A DNA stretch of 64,000 nt from a bacterium (GCA_017541465.1 JAFXYZ010000065.1:1-64000), one strand, 5' to 3'. Counted from the stretch's first letter, positions 1 through 9,836 are shown. A program made the numbers and translations. The notes: generated by a model not told the origin, from the letters alone.

Positions 1-869
1 AAGCCTGCTCTGTCATTTCTTCCCATAACCGCAACCTGTGCGTCGGGAAGCCAGTAGGCTGAGTAGGTATCATAACCCGTTGCTTCTCTTTCCGGAAGAG
101 GAATATATTCAATGTTACCGTAAACACCGATTACTCTTCTGTTTCCGATAGAATTACCGCCTTCAATTACGTGAGATTCAGTGAAGAAGTATTCAATATC
201 ATTGTTCTGAAGAGTAACCTCAATAGCAGGTCTCCATTTCTTCTTGCCGTCTTTACCGGTAAATTCATAGCCCTGTCTGTAGGCACATTCAGGAAGCCAG
301 CAGCCTTTTGCCTTCTTTCCGAAGAGTCTTTTTGTAGTATCCGAGCCGACTTTAAATTGTGCATTGAGGTTTGAATCGGTAGCTAGAAGCGGTGAAAAGC
401 CGTGAGTTGCGCCTGAGGTGGTGATTTCGATACAACCTAAATCCTGGAATTTTTTGAAGGCTTCAACGAGATTTTTGTTATATCTGTTTATAAAACAGTC
501 TTTTATATGGCTGTACCAGTCGAAATAGTATTTAGCCAGATATTTTAAATGCTGCGAGTGTGCAACATTCGGATCGGGGTAGCGTTCCAAATCTTTTGAA
601 ACCGCTTCAATTCTGCTGTCCAAATATTTGATAAAACCATTCTGAAGGTGTTCATCAATGAGCTGTTCAGCCAAAATCGGAGTGATACCGACAGTTAATT
701 TAGCTTTGATGTTTTCTTCGTAATAAAGTTCGTGAATAGCGTTTAATAAAGGAACGTATGTTTCTGACATACATTCATACAGATTTTCTTCACCAAAAGG
801 CCACATTCCTGCTTTTCTGTAGTAGGGAAGATGGCTGTGAAGCATAAATACGAATGATCCGACTGACAT
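1..869 (-). CDS. GH57 1,4-alpha-glucan branching enzyme, 3' end cut by window
   Basis: The reading frame is open from an ATG at 869 down to base 1, so only the N-terminal 289 residues are seen. The start has a clear GGAGG 7-8 bases upstream. Residues 11-16 read HSHLPY, the first GH57 motif (HxHxPY), and around residue 194 the motif WLPECAY carries the conserved glutamate that is the catalytic nucleophile in GH57. The N-terminus, with its FVFMLHSHLPYYRKAGMWPF pattern, matches the DUF1957-type branching enzymes of Cyanobacteria and thermophiles, which form alpha-1,6 branches in glycogen. The substrate is inferred from the family, since the C-terminal half is missing. A GT35 glucan enzyme at 44658 fits the same storage pathway but is not linked to it. 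I am sure of the family and fairly sure of the activity. Confidence 0.88.
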   Translation of the reverse strand, partial: MSVGSFVFMLHSHLPYYRKAGMWPFGEENLYECMSETYVPLLNAIHELYYEENIKAKLTVGITPILAEQLIDEHLQNGFIKYLDSRIEAVSKDLERYPDPNVAHSQHLKYLAKYYFDWYSHIKDCFINRYNKNLVEAFKKFQDLGCIEITTSGATHGFSPLLATDSNLNAQFKVGSDTTKRLFGKKAKGCWLPECAYRQGYEFTGKDGKKKWRPAIEVTLQNNDIEYFFTESHVIEGGNSIGNRRVIGVYGNIEYIPLPEREATGYDTYSAYWLPDAQVAVMGRNDRAG

Positions 870-1091
870 TTTTTGCCTCCAGTTAATATCTTATAATACA
901 CTTTAGTTATAGCATAAAAATGAGAAATTTATACCCCTTTTGAAGTAATTCTTTAGTATTATTTACAATTCAAATTCTTTTTATTTAAAGGATTTAAAAA
1001 ATTTAGAAATATTTCAAAATTCCTGATTACGGGTTTAAAATGAAAAAGTGTTATGTTAAAATGGAAATATCGAACATTTAAAACTGAATAT

Positions 1092-1476
1092 GGGGACGAT
1101 TTTGGATTTGACATGCGGATCGGTGTGCAATAGTTGCGTGTCTCGGTGCTGTTCCGAGTTACCAACAAGCAAAAAAATAAATGCTAAAGACAATGTAATT
1201 GTCGCTGATTTTTCAAGAGCAAGAGCTCTTGCTGCTTAATCGCAGTTCAGCCGTTGGGTTAGGCCAGCTTGCCGCTTAATCTGATGTAGGATGCAAGACG
1301 CAGTTCGCTATGACGGTATGTGAATCAAGTTTATCCGTCAAACTTGCAACAGTATAATTGCTTTATTCGGCTGTCAGGAGGGTTGTGCCGTCAGCCGAAC
1401 GAGAATAACAAACCTACACATGTAGAAATTATTGTGTATCCCGCTATGGACGAGAGTTCGAACCTCTCCGTCTCCA
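1092..1476 (+). ncRNA. ssrA: tmRNA (one-piece)
   Basis: The 5' end GGGGACGATTTTGGATTTGAC and the 3' end with TTCGAACC and CGTCTCCA form the tRNA-like domain; GGGGACG pairs with CGTCTCC over seven base pairs, leaving discriminator A at 1476. CCA is not encoded, as also for both tRNAs in the window. The tag frame ends at TAA 1237-1239 and its C-terminus reads VADFSRARALAA, a normal degradation signal. Reading back, the resume codon lies near AGC 1168, giving about 23 codons; the exact resume codon is uncertain because no GCA is in frame there. The rest, 1240-1440, holds the pseudoknot region. It rescues stalled ribosomes with SmpB. Confidence 0.95.
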
Positions 1477-1511
1477 GATTTTTCATAAAATTATTTCAAA
1501 TTATAAACTAC

Positions 1512-1539
1512 TTGAATTTATAAAAAAAACAAATATAAT
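1512..1539 (+). promoter_or_regulatory. cutA promoter, probably leaderless
   Basis: TTGAAT at 1512-1517 and a perfect TATAAT at 1534-1539 are 16 bases apart. The ATG of cutA follows seven bases after the -10 box, so transcription would begin at or next to the start codon. No Shine-Dalgarno is present before the ATG. Confidence 0.55.
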
Positions 1540-1546
1540 AAAGTTT

Positions 1547-1864
1547 ATGAAATACGTAGTTATCATGTGTACGGCTTCAGGAAGAGAAGAAGCCCTTTAT
1601 ATTTCAAAAGAGTTAGTCAGAAATAAACTTGTTGCGTCTGTCAACATCGTTAATTCCGTTACTTCAATGTACGTGGATAAAGACGGTGAACTTGTTGAAA
1701 AAGATGAATGTATTATGTACTTAAAGACAAAGGCTGACTTGTATGATGCCGTTCATACAACCATTCACAGCTTCCAGACTTATAAAGTACATGAAATACT
1801 TGCTCTTTCAATAAACGGACTCAATAAAGAGTATTCAAAATGGCTATCTGAACATATTGTCTAG
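1547..1864 (+). CDS. cutA: CutA1-family divalent-ion tolerance protein
   Basis: It is 105 residues, the usual length for CutA1, a small trimeric cytoplasmic protein related in fold to PII and linked to copper and other divalent-metal tolerance, although its biochemical role is still debated. The C-terminal half shows the family pattern: KTKADLYDAVHTTIHSFQTY, then KVHEILALSI and YSKWL, corresponding to the conserved Y-x-x-P-E-I and Y-x-x-W segments; the usual proline is a histidine here. The start lies seven bases after a TATAAT box and has no ribosome-binding site, suggesting a leaderless message. It ends eight bases from the stop of the convergent next gene. Confidence 0.9.
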   Translation: MKYVVIMCTASGREEALYISKELVRNKLVASVNIVNSVTSMYVDKDGELVEKDECIMYLKTKADLYDAVHTTIHSFQTYKVHEILALSINGLNKEYSKWLSEHIV

Positions 1865-1871
1865 TCAATTT

Positions 1872-3875
1872 TTATGAATAGTAGTAAATAGGGAAGTTTA
1901 AATTATCCCTGAGCTGCATTGCATAATTCAAATCAAAATTGTCCAGATAAGTTTGTTCGTTTAAAACTATTTCATCGCCTGAATCCCAGGGGTTGACGAT
2001 AGTTAGTGTTCTTGTGCCGTCAGGTTTTGAGTTTACTTCTTTTATTGCATAAGCATGATCACTCACTATGCCGACAGGATTTCCGAAGGCATCCGATACT
2101 GTTATTCCGCTAACGTAAGTTGAATCTGTGTCAGTTCTTAATATTGATGAGCCGTCTCTTCTTGTGGTACCGCAGCTGATTGCAATTCCCTGATTATACT
2201 GCAGTTCATCAAGCCAGGCGCTTTTTGTTCCTCTGTCAATATCATCTTCTATTGAGCATTCTTTACCTGTTAAGAGGTGGAATACTCCCTGAGGCCAGGT
2301 TGCTGTAATTAAAAATTTCTCGCTTGTGAGTTCCCCGGGTGTTTTGCACCAGTAGGGAGCAAAATCATCAATTACGATATTTCCGTTTACAACGTCCTGA
2401 TAGGCTTTATTTAGTCCGATTTCAACCGCAATAATATCTTTATCGCCCTGTGCGAAATAATCCGTATTATCAATTTCATCTTTTGTTATATTATAAGAGC
2501 GGTTTAATCCGTAGAAGTTAATTGTAAGACTTCCGTCTTCGTGGTATTCAAGTGCTTCATTAAGTACCTCCTGCCCAAGTTGTGTATAGCTGAGAGCATT
2601 AACTGCAGATATAAGACCGCAATCACCGACACCAAACCCTTGTTTTGAAACACTTATATCGGTATCAGCCTTAACTGTCGGTTTAATATCTGTCTGATTT
2701 AGTTCAACGGCAGCATCATCAAGTGATAAAAATACTTTATCTTTATACTGAATTGTTCCGTTATCGTTTATTGTAAGCTCTGCCGTTGTTTTGAGAGAGC
2801 CTCTTGTAATATTTGCCGATATTTTATTGCCGTCTGTTTTAAAATCAACCTGGTATCTGTTTCCTGTTGAGAATTTGTATTTATCTTCACCTTCTTGCGT
2901 TTGATATTTTAGACATAAATCGTTTGATATTTCATTTTTTCTTGCCTTATCGGCATATTTTGTTATAAAAATTGTTCCGTCCTGATTATCTGTTTTTGTA
3001 ATGTTATATTGAACCTGTCCGTTCTTATCATACAGTATATATCCGCCCTCATCGGTGTTGAAGGTTTCTATTCCGTAGTTGTCATATTGTTTATATTCTG
3101 AGATTTTATTTCCTTTTTCATCACTTGTATATCGGGATTTTATTTCACCGTCTTTGCCGTAATCGGTTGTTGTTGAAAGAGCATCGGGGGTATAGACAAT
3201 TTCTTTTGTCATTGAGCCTTGTTTATTGAAGTATTTTACTGAGCACGCAGCATCGCCATACTGCATAACGGAAACTTTTTGTCCGTTAATTGTTCCCGTA
3301 TATTGTCCGTTTGAATGTGTGATTTTATCATCAAATTCCAAAACAGCACTGCCGTTGATAATAATTCTCGGGTTATCACTTGCTTCAAGCTGAATTTCGG
3401 GTACAAAATCTGATAAATCAACATTTGAGAGTTTAATTATATCCCCTTCACCTGTTCCGTCATGGGACATATGAGCCATTGCGGTTTCAATGCCCGAATT
3501 AAATTTTTTTGTGCTTATTTTATCGGAATTAATCTCAATATTATTGCTTTTACAGTAATCAATAAGAGTGGAGTTTTCCTCCTGATTATTTAAAATTTCA
3601 CTGTAAATTTGAACTAATTTTTCATCTTTTTGAGTGTCATCCTCTTCAATATCATATCTGGATAGAATATCGCCCCGGATAACTTTTCTTTCTTCCTTGT
3701 TCTGTTCATCAGTGGTAAATCCCTGATTATAGTAGTCGTTAAGGTTAATTGTTTCTTCCCCGGGGGCTACCGATTTATATTCTTTTGTTCTGTCGTAGGT
3801 ATTTATTTTAATATCTTCACTGTCAACAGTTTCTCTCTTCTGTTGCTGCGCAGAAGTAATCTTGCTTATGTTCAA
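1872..3875 (-). CDS. Large protein with C-terminal calpain-like cysteine peptidase domain
   Basis: 667 residues, starting at a TTG preceded by GGGAGAG. The N-terminal 120 residues are charged and probably disordered. Residues about 160-400 contain beta-rich repeats of the YGKDGEIKSRYTSDEKGN type, like the DUF/RHS-like toxin-antigen strands. Residues about 415-667 show a papain-fold triad in calpain order: GDCGL with Cys419, DHAYAI with His607 and VNPWD with Asn628, corresponding to the GDCWL, GHAY and NPWG motifs of family C2. No signal peptide or transmembrane segment is seen. Calpain-like domains in bacteria occur in secreted or surface proteins; target and calcium dependence are unknown. 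It is convergent with cutA and divergent from the DUF2339 gene. The peptidase fold is well supported by motifs, the function is not known. Confidence 0.72.
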   Translation of the reverse strand: MNISKITSAQQQKRETVDSEDIKINTYDRTKEYKSVAPGEETINLNDYYNQGFTTDEQNKEERKVIRGDILSRYDIEEDDTQKDEKLVQIYSEILNNQEENSTLIDYCKSNNIEINSDKISTKKFNSGIETAMAHMSHDGTGEGDIIKLSNVDLSDFVPEIQLEASDNPRIIINGSAVLEFDDKITHSNGQYTGTINGQKVSVMQYGDAACSVKYFNKQGSMTKEIVYTPDALSTTTDYGKDGEIKSRYTSDEKGNKISEYKQYDNYGIETFNTDEGGYILYDKNGQVQYNITKTDNQDGTIFITKYADKARKNEISNDLCLKYQTQEGEDKYKFSTGNRYQVDFKTDGNKISANITRGSLKTTAELTINDNGTIQYKDKVFLSLDDAAVELNQTDIKPTVKADTDISVSKQGFGVGDCGLISAVNALSYTQLGQEVLNEALEYHEDGSLTINFYGLNRSYNITKDEIDNTDYFAQGDKDIIAVEIGLNKAYQDVVNGNIVIDDFAPYWCKTPGELTSEKFLITATWPQGVFHLLTGKECSIEDDIDRGTKSAWLDELQYNQGIAISCGTTRRDGSSILRTDTDSTYVSGITVSDAFGNPVGIVSDHAYAIKEVNSKPDGTRTLTIVNPWDSGDEIVLNEQTYLDNFDLNYAMQLRDNLNFPIYYYS

Positions 3876-4022
3876 TTTTCTCTCCCTAAATGTTTTTCTC
3901 CCTTAATTATTAAAAGTATTTTTGGCATCTTGAATTTGCTTTTTTATTACATATTATTGAATATTTGTTAAAAATCGAAGGAAAAATTATAATGAAAAAA
4001 ATATATTTATGAGGATAAAATT

Positions 4023-6215
4023 GTGATATTTGCATTAACAATAATTGTAATCTTACTGATAATCTATTTTTTCAATGTTAAAAGTGATTTAGACACCAGA
4101 GAAGCGGCTAACCGAGCCTTATTAAATAAAATGGAAGGTCAGATTAATGATATTTTGAGGAGGTTAAAGGCTCTTGAAACATCTGAAATGCCGATACAAC
4201 AGCCCCAACAAACAGAATATCCCGAGATTATTAACAGAGAATACAGTGAAGATGTTGTTGAAGATTATTCTAATCAAACAATCAATTTAACTCAGAATAC
4301 AGATAATATTTTACCTGTTCAACAAATTCAGCAGGTAAATCCAAATATACAAAAAGCACATTCTTATAATGTTGGAGAGACTAAACCTTCTGTTTCCGAA
4401 AGTGAATTTGACCTCGAAAAACTCTTTCTCGGAAATGTTTTCAGCAAAATTGGCGGTATTGCGCTTGTTATTGCAATATGCTTTTTGGTTAAACTTACAA
4501 GCAGATATATTGAATTTACTCCCGTTATGAAAATCTCAATGGGATATATTGCCTCTCTCGGATTTTTGTTTTATTCATTGTTTTTATATAAAAAGGAGAC
4601 ATCTGTCACTGCACAAATACTTAGCGGTGTTTCAATTTCCGGCTTTTTGTTATCAACTTATTTTGCCTGCTTTTTCTATAACCTTTTCCCGATACCTTTT
4701 GCGCTCTTTCTTGCGTTTATGACGGCACTTGCGTCTTACTTCATATCCGAGAAATTTAACTCTTTTTCGACTATTGCAATAGGTTTATTCGGAGGTTATT
4801 TAAATCCTGCGGTATTTAATGCGGATCTTTCTCTTGGTATATTATTCGGCTATCTTATTGCCTTAAACTTTATTTCAGTTGCTTATACCTTCCGCAACGG
4901 CACAAAGAACATTATTAACTGTATAAATATTCTTTTTACCGTTATTACTTTAATCATCTTTTCCTCAAGAGGTACTGTCTCGATTGTTTATCCGCTTCTT
5001 CTCTGGCTCTTGTATGTCGTTTATGACATTATAGTGACGATGAAAGAAATGAAACAGTCAGATTCAACACTTCTCAGATGGTTCAATTTCACTGCATTAA
5101 TATATATTACCAATCACATTTTCCATTTCACGCAAAAAATTGAAATCGGCGCAACGATTATTGCTGTCGGTCTTATATATGGTATTTTATATTATCTGTT
5201 TAAGAACAAAAATGAAGATGTTAAAAATACAAACCTTCAGAGCGGGCTTATTTGTCTCTTAATAGGCACTTTTTATCTTGTAAACATTCCGTACTTAGGA
5301 CTTGCCTGGGCAGTTGAAGGATTTTTGGTTTCGGAATTATATATAAAACTTCAAAAGCCTTTCCTTAAAAACTATGTTCTTGTATTTTTCCTTTCTTCCT
5401 TTGTTTATCTGTTTTTAAACTATATGGGAATGTTCCCGGCAGATAATACGGGTGTTTTATTCTTCACCTTTATTTTATATTTAGCTCAGGCGGTAATTAT
5501 GCTCTATAGTGCCCAGAGACTTGATAAAACTGATAAATATTGCAAAAACACCCTTACCATGCTCGGCTATAGCATACTTTATCTTTATGCAATCTTCTAT
5601 TTCAACATCGGAAATAATGACCTCTGGACTAAATTCTTTATAGATTCAATTATTGCCGCTATATATTCTATTCACTCTTATAAACTTCTCTCTAAAGATT
5701 ATAAAGACTTTTCACTTATCTTTGGTGAAGCTTTATATGCACTTTCGTTAATACTGCTTTTTGTTGCAGAAGCATGTGCGGTAAATAATACCGATTATAT
5801 ACCCTTTTTAAACCTCGAATTTTTCGCCTTCATTTCGGTTCTTGCTTTAACAATTTATTATCATAAACAAATCAGTCAAATCTTCGGGTATATTGCGGTT
5901 GTAATCGGTTTATTTGCGCTTTCGCCTCAAATTAATTATATGTTTACACCTCTCTTCCCGTCTGACACAATGCCCCTTGTAATAACTGTTTCGCTTATGA
6001 TTTATTCCGGGATAATTTTATCAGTCGGAATTTTAAACAACCTTGGATATATGAAGCAAACATCAATCTGCTTGATACTTGTATTGCTTTGTAAATTAAT
6101 TTTTGTTGATTTATATAATATTGACGCAATATTTAAACTCATAGCATTTGTAATAATAGGTATTATCCTCTTAGGAGTATCCTCTTATTATCAGAAGCTA
6201 AAGATAAACAAATAA
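4023..6215 (+). CDS. DUF2339-family multi-spanning membrane protein
   Basis: 730 residues, GTG start with GAGGA eight bases upstream. Residues 2-17 form one membrane helix, residues about 20-115 are a coiled coil and a Q/P-rich linker, and from about residue 125 (FDLEKLFLGNVFSKIGGIAL) to the end there are some 20 hydrophobic helices. This layout, one N-terminal helix, coiled coil, then a W/F-LG-N-x-x-x-K-I/V-G-x-x-x-L entry into many helices, is that of DUF2339 predicted membrane proteins, whose function is unknown. The stop codon touches the stop of the convergent gene at 6216 with no gap. No transporter motif could be identified. Confidence 0.75.
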   Translation: MIFALTIIVILLIIYFFNVKSDLDTREAANRALLNKMEGQINDILRRLKALETSEMPIQQPQQTEYPEIINREYSEDVVEDYSNQTINLTQNTDNILPVQQIQQVNPNIQKAHSYNVGETKPSVSESEFDLEKLFLGNVFSKIGGIALVIAICFLVKLTSRYIEFTPVMKISMGYIASLGFLFYSLFLYKKETSVTAQILSGVSISGFLLSTYFACFFYNLFPIPFALFLAFMTALASYFISEKFNSFSTIAIGLFGGYLNPAVFNADLSLGILFGYLIALNFISVAYTFRNGTKNIINCINILFTVITLIIFSSRGTVSIVYPLLLWLLYVVYDIIVTMKEMKQSDSTLLRWFNFTALIYITNHIFHFTQKIEIGATIIAVGLIYGILYYLFKNKNEDVKNTNLQSGLICLLIGTFYLVNIPYLGLAWAVEGFLVSELYIKLQKPFLKNYVLVFFLSSFVYLFLNYMGMFPADNTGVLFFTFILYLAQAVIMLYSAQRLDKTDKYCKNTLTMLGYSILYLYAIFYFNIGNNDLWTKFFIDSIIAAIYSIHSYKLLSKDYKDFSLIFGEALYALSLILLFVAEACAVNNTDYIPFLNLEFFAFISVLALTIYYHKQISQIFGYIAVVIGLFALSPQINYMFTPLFPSDTMPLVITVSLMIYSGIILSVGILNNLGYMKQTSICLILVLLCKLIFVDLYNIDAIFKLIAFVIIGIILLGVSSYYQKLKINK

Positions 6216-8306
6216 TTAAGCGCTGAATTTTGCCGCATAAGTCATTGACTGAAGCTCTTCAAGTGTTATTTTGCCTGCCTGATAAGCCCAGATTAATGCT
6301 TTTATCGTTGAATCAGTTGCTGCGTACATACGTGAATTTGTAGCATCACGTTTATGTGAACCGACAGTTCCGCTTTCCGATTTTCCGTCGGAATATTTGA
6401 CTGCCGTATTTCCTTCGATTGTATTCCAGCTTAAATCTTTATTAATACTTTCAATAAACCCTGTGTGATAACCGCCGTCATATTCAAATGTCATACCGGG
6501 GTAAATCTTACCCTGTCTGACGAGCTCGGCTCTTTCACTTTGTGACATTCCTCTTAAATTAACGGTTGCCTGACCTGTTAATCCGAGAGCCTTGAGTGCA
6601 GGCTGAATTTTTTCGCCCCAGGCTGATGCCGCCATAGCCATCTGGTCACCTGTTAAGCCCTGTGTTGAACTGTTTTGGTCGCCGTATTTGTTCATTGATT
6701 TGGGATCAATTCCGAGTTTATCGAGAACTTTTGCGTACATAATCTCGCTGACTTCACTTGTGAATATTGCGCAATATGCACCTTTATTCTTTGCGTGCCA
6801 TGCATCATATTTCTGTTTTGTCGCAGGATCTGTTGCATAATCCATCATAAATTTAACAAATTCACTCTGTCTGTAAGCCTGGGCAAGACCATATACATCA
6901 GAGTCTTTTATTTCCTGTTCTCTTTGTGTTGATAATTTAGATTCTGATGAAGTTTTTTCTGCTTTAGCGCTCTTAATTTTACCCTGTAGCTCTTCAATGG
7001 TTTTATTACATTGTTCTATTATTGCCTTTGATTCTGCATCAGGATTATTAGCTTCTATAGTTTTAATTTCACCTTCAAGTGTCGTTCTGTCAGTTTCTGC
7101 CTGTGTGAGAGCTTCCTGAGTATCTTTTATTGTTTTCTGAAGATTTTGTTCTTTTTCCGTCAGTTCTGATATTTGTTTCTTCAAATCTTCCTTCAGTTTG
7201 GTAATATCGTCCTGGTATTCGGTAAATACAACGGGATCCTGAAGATTTTCGAGCTCTACTTTAGCAGCATTTAAGTCATACTGTGTTTCATGAAGCTCTG
7301 CTTTTGTGCTTGTCAGAGTTGAATTATATTTATTTATGTTTCCGATTAATGTATTTAACCCCTGGACTTTTTCATCGTATTTATTTTCAGCAAAGTATTC
7401 GGAACTTGCCGAAGCCGCCTTGGCTTTCGTTTTATTCTGTTCTATAATCTGGTTTTCAAGTCCCTCTATTTCGCCGTCTTTAGCCTCAACCGCTTTTGTT
7501 AATTCGTGTGATTTCAGCTCACCGCTTGGTCCCTGATAATTACTTGCGTGTGTATTTAAGGTATTCCCGCCTGCTGTTGCAGCCCCAAGTGCATCAGCCG
7601 AACTTGACTGAAATACCTGCTGAACCTGTTCGAGAATCTGTTCTTCAGATATTTCCTCTGTATAGCTAAATGCTTCCGTTGCTCCCAGAACCTCTGCTTC
7701 AGCTATCTTGTCACCTATCTTTTTAAAGTCATTATATGATAATTTTGTTCCGTCACCATCCAGTGCTTTTATAGATTCAAGCAACTTATCCGTAAATTCA
7801 TCTTCCGAAATATCAGGGTTTGCCTCTTTAAAAGCGTTAATATAATTGTTTAACCCTTCAAAATCTTCAAGGGTTATATCCTCTGTATTGCCATCAACCG
7901 CACCAACTTCAGTAAGAGCGGCAATTAATTCATCCTGGGATAGTTTTCCGTCAGAATCGGAGTCAAATATTCCGACCATAGTTTCATTATTAAAGAGTTC
8001 TGCGTACATTTCCATCGGATTAACAGAACCCTCTTCTCCTTCAGTGGCAGAAAGAGCTTCAGGTGTTTCCCCGCCTTCAGAATTTAAAAAGAGTGAAATA
8101 TCTCCGACAAATTCTGATATATCATGAACGTTTAAGGAGTAAATCGAAGCATCTGATTTACCCTGTGTTTTGAGGTATTCTCTGAACTCTGTCATATAAT
8201 CAAACAGGCTGAAGTTAGCACCGGTGTCTTTCCCTGACAGTACATTATCTCTGTCGTGTTTTAACAGATACTTTAGAAATGACTGCTTAACTTTGCCTAA
8301 TGACAT
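6216..8306 (-). CDS. EF-hand / coiled-coil / CHAP-like amidase protein
   Basis: 696 residues with GGAG six bases before the ATG. Residues about 30-215 form an N-terminal module with an EF-hand loop DSDSDGKLSQDE and a second acidic loop; its entry pattern NFSLFDYMTEFREYL is nearly the same as DFSIFKYSSEFRDFL in the protein at 19774. Residues about 265-470 are a long coiled coil. The C-terminal 200 residues have a CHAP/NlpC-P60 layout: AYCAIF with Cys512, GYHTGF with His614, then the polar TIEGNT segment. Such domains cleave peptide or amide bonds in peptidoglycan. No Sec signal is visible, so export, if any, uses another route. I infer a calcium-binding, wall-active or effector-like enzyme. 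Confidence 0.68.
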   Translation of the reverse strand: MSLGKVKQSFLKYLLKHDRDNVLSGKDTGANFSLFDYMTEFREYLKTQGKSDASIYSLNVHDISEFVGDISLFLNSEGGETPEALSATEGEEGSVNPMEMYAELFNNETMVGIFDSDSDGKLSQDELIAALTEVGAVDGNTEDITLEDFEGLNNYINAFKEANPDISEDEFTDKLLESIKALDGDGTKLSYNDFKKIGDKIAEAEVLGATEAFSYTEEISEEQILEQVQQVFQSSSADALGAATAGGNTLNTHASNYQGPSGELKSHELTKAVEAKDGEIEGLENQIIEQNKTKAKAASASSEYFAENKYDEKVQGLNTLIGNINKYNSTLTSTKAELHETQYDLNAAKVELENLQDPVVFTEYQDDITKLKEDLKKQISELTEKEQNLQKTIKDTQEALTQAETDRTTLEGEIKTIEANNPDAESKAIIEQCNKTIEELQGKIKSAKAEKTSSESKLSTQREQEIKDSDVYGLAQAYRQSEFVKFMMDYATDPATKQKYDAWHAKNKGAYCAIFTSEVSEIMYAKVLDKLGIDPKSMNKYGDQNSSTQGLTGDQMAMAASAWGEKIQPALKALGLTGQATVNLRGMSQSERAELVRQGKIYPGMTFEYDGGYHTGFIESINKDLSWNTIEGNTAVKYSDGKSESGTVGSHKRDATNSRMYAATDSTIKALIWAYQAGKITLEELQSMTYAAKFSA

Positions 8307-8384
8307 AAGTTCTCCAAAAGTGTATGGATATTCCTCGTTAATTATATAAAAACAATTACTTTAAAAAAATTGACTAAATATGAA

Positions 8385-9830
8385 TTAATCGGAAATAATC
8401 TCAATATCCGAGCCTTTTGAAGCGAGCGAATTAATTCTTTTGAAGGAAGTTCTTGTATCTGACATGGTTGCGTTTCCTCGTATGCAGCCGCCTTCACAGC
8501 ACATAACCTCAACCAGATTTGCGTCCTCGCATTTTCCCTCTTTTGCGTACTGTTTTAAATTTTTAATTGAATTTTTATCAACGCCGCTTACAATTTTAGA
8601 GCATATACTAAAGCCTAAAGCAAACTCAACTGCTTCTGCGACACCTCCGGAAACAGGGAACTTTCTGCCCTGTCTTGATGGCTCTTTATCATCAATATAT
8701 TCTTCGCAGTCTTTGACATTTATATTTAGCCCCATAAAGAGTGCATTTAATTCTTCTGAATTAATAACCAAATCAATATTATTATTGAATTTTGCCTCAT
8801 GTTTTTTTGCAACACACGGCGAAATAAATATATTAACACCGTCAGGGTGTTCAAATTTAACGATTTCAGAGGTATAAAACAGAGGAGTTTTTGCGTTTGA
8901 GCGGTATTTATCCAGCTCCTGAATATGCTTGTTTACAAGTTCATTATATCCTGCGCAGCAGGAGGTCGTCATAAAGGGCTCTGCGTTCATCATTCGTTCC
9001 CTGAACTCCTGAGCTTCAGTTTTAATCGTTATATCAGCCCCTCTTGCAACCTCATAAACATTAGTAAATCCAACTTTTTTAAGTGCAGACTTTAGCTGTC
9101 CTATAGTTCCCTCAAATTCACCCGCTATTGCAGGAGCAAACATAACAGAAATTTCTTTTTTTGCTTTTAATAATTTTAAGACTTCTATAAGCTGACTTTT
9201 TTCGTGAACAGCACCAAACGGACAGTGTGTAACGCATTTTCCGCAGGAAATACATTTGTCAAAATCGATTTTTGCCGTTCCGTCCTGATTTTTTTCAATG
9301 GCATTGACGGGACAGTGGTCCTCACAGGGAACTGCAACTTTAACTATGGCATTATAAGGGCAGGCATCTATACACATTTTACATGCCTTACACTTTGAAG
9401 AATCAATGTTTGCTTTGCCGTTTACGATTTCAATAGCTCCCGCTCTGCAGGCTGAAGTGCACGTTCTTGCAACACACCCCTGGCATAAATCCGTAACATA
9501 AATTCTCTTGGGTACACAGCCCTTGCAGGCAGCACCTAAGACAGTTAATAAATTTTCTTCGGGCTTTTCTCTTAATAAGGCTCTGTGTGCGTATTCAGTC
9601 AGAGAAACAGTCTCATCATCATCTTCGATAGCGAAACCGAGCCCGGCGATAACTCTGTCCTTTAATATTGCCCTCTCTTTATAAATACAACACCTGTATG
9701 GTACTTCAGCACCTTTCGGGCGCATATCAAACGGGATAAGTCTTGTATTTTTTTCAAAATCATCACTCAGAAAAGACTTAACTATTCTCTGCAAAATTTC
9801 ACGTTTTAGAAAAATTGAATTGTTACTCAT
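8385..9830 (-). CDS. hydA: Monomeric [FeFe] hydrogenase, group B type
   Basis: 481 residues. Residues about 95-205 hold several ferredoxin-type clusters (CKACKMCIDACPYNA and CISCGKCVTHCPFGA among them) and an extra Cys-rich stretch CKGC/CQGC. The H-cluster motifs follow: L1 TSCCAGY with Cys291, L2 SPCVAKKHEA and L3 VMCCEGGCIRGNA. The AGY after the L1 cysteines and GN instead of GGG in L3 depart from the classical group A enzymes and resemble group B. It would reduce protons with electrons from ferredoxin in the cytoplasm. The gene lies just downstream of adhE in the same direction, but a terminator separates them, and its promoter appears to overlap that terminator. There is no ribosome-binding site. 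The maturases HydE, HydF and HydG are not in the window. Confidence 0.9.
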   Translation of the reverse strand: MSNNSIFLKREILQRIVKSFLSDDFEKNTRLIPFDMRPKGAEVPYRCCIYKERAILKDRVIAGLGFAIEDDDETVSLTEYAHRALLREKPEENLLTVLGAACKGCVPKRIYVTDLCQGCVARTCTSACRAGAIEIVNGKANIDSSKCKACKMCIDACPYNAIVKVAVPCEDHCPVNAIEKNQDGTAKIDFDKCISCGKCVTHCPFGAVHEKSQLIEVLKLLKAKKEISVMFAPAIAGEFEGTIGQLKSALKKVGFTNVYEVARGADITIKTEAQEFRERMMNAEPFMTTSCCAGYNELVNKHIQELDKYRSNAKTPLFYTSEIVKFEHPDGVNIFISPCVAKKHEAKFNNNIDLVINSEELNALFMGLNINVKDCEEYIDDKEPSRQGRKFPVSGGVAEAVEFALGFSICSKIVSGVDKNSIKNLKQYAKEGKCEDANLVEVMCCEGGCIRGNATMSDTRTSFKRINSLASKGSDIEIISD

Positions 9831-9836
9831 AGAAAA

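Noticed and set aside
1320-1523. Plus-strand open frame of 67 codons
   Set aside because: It lies inside the 3' half of tmRNA and the following spacer.
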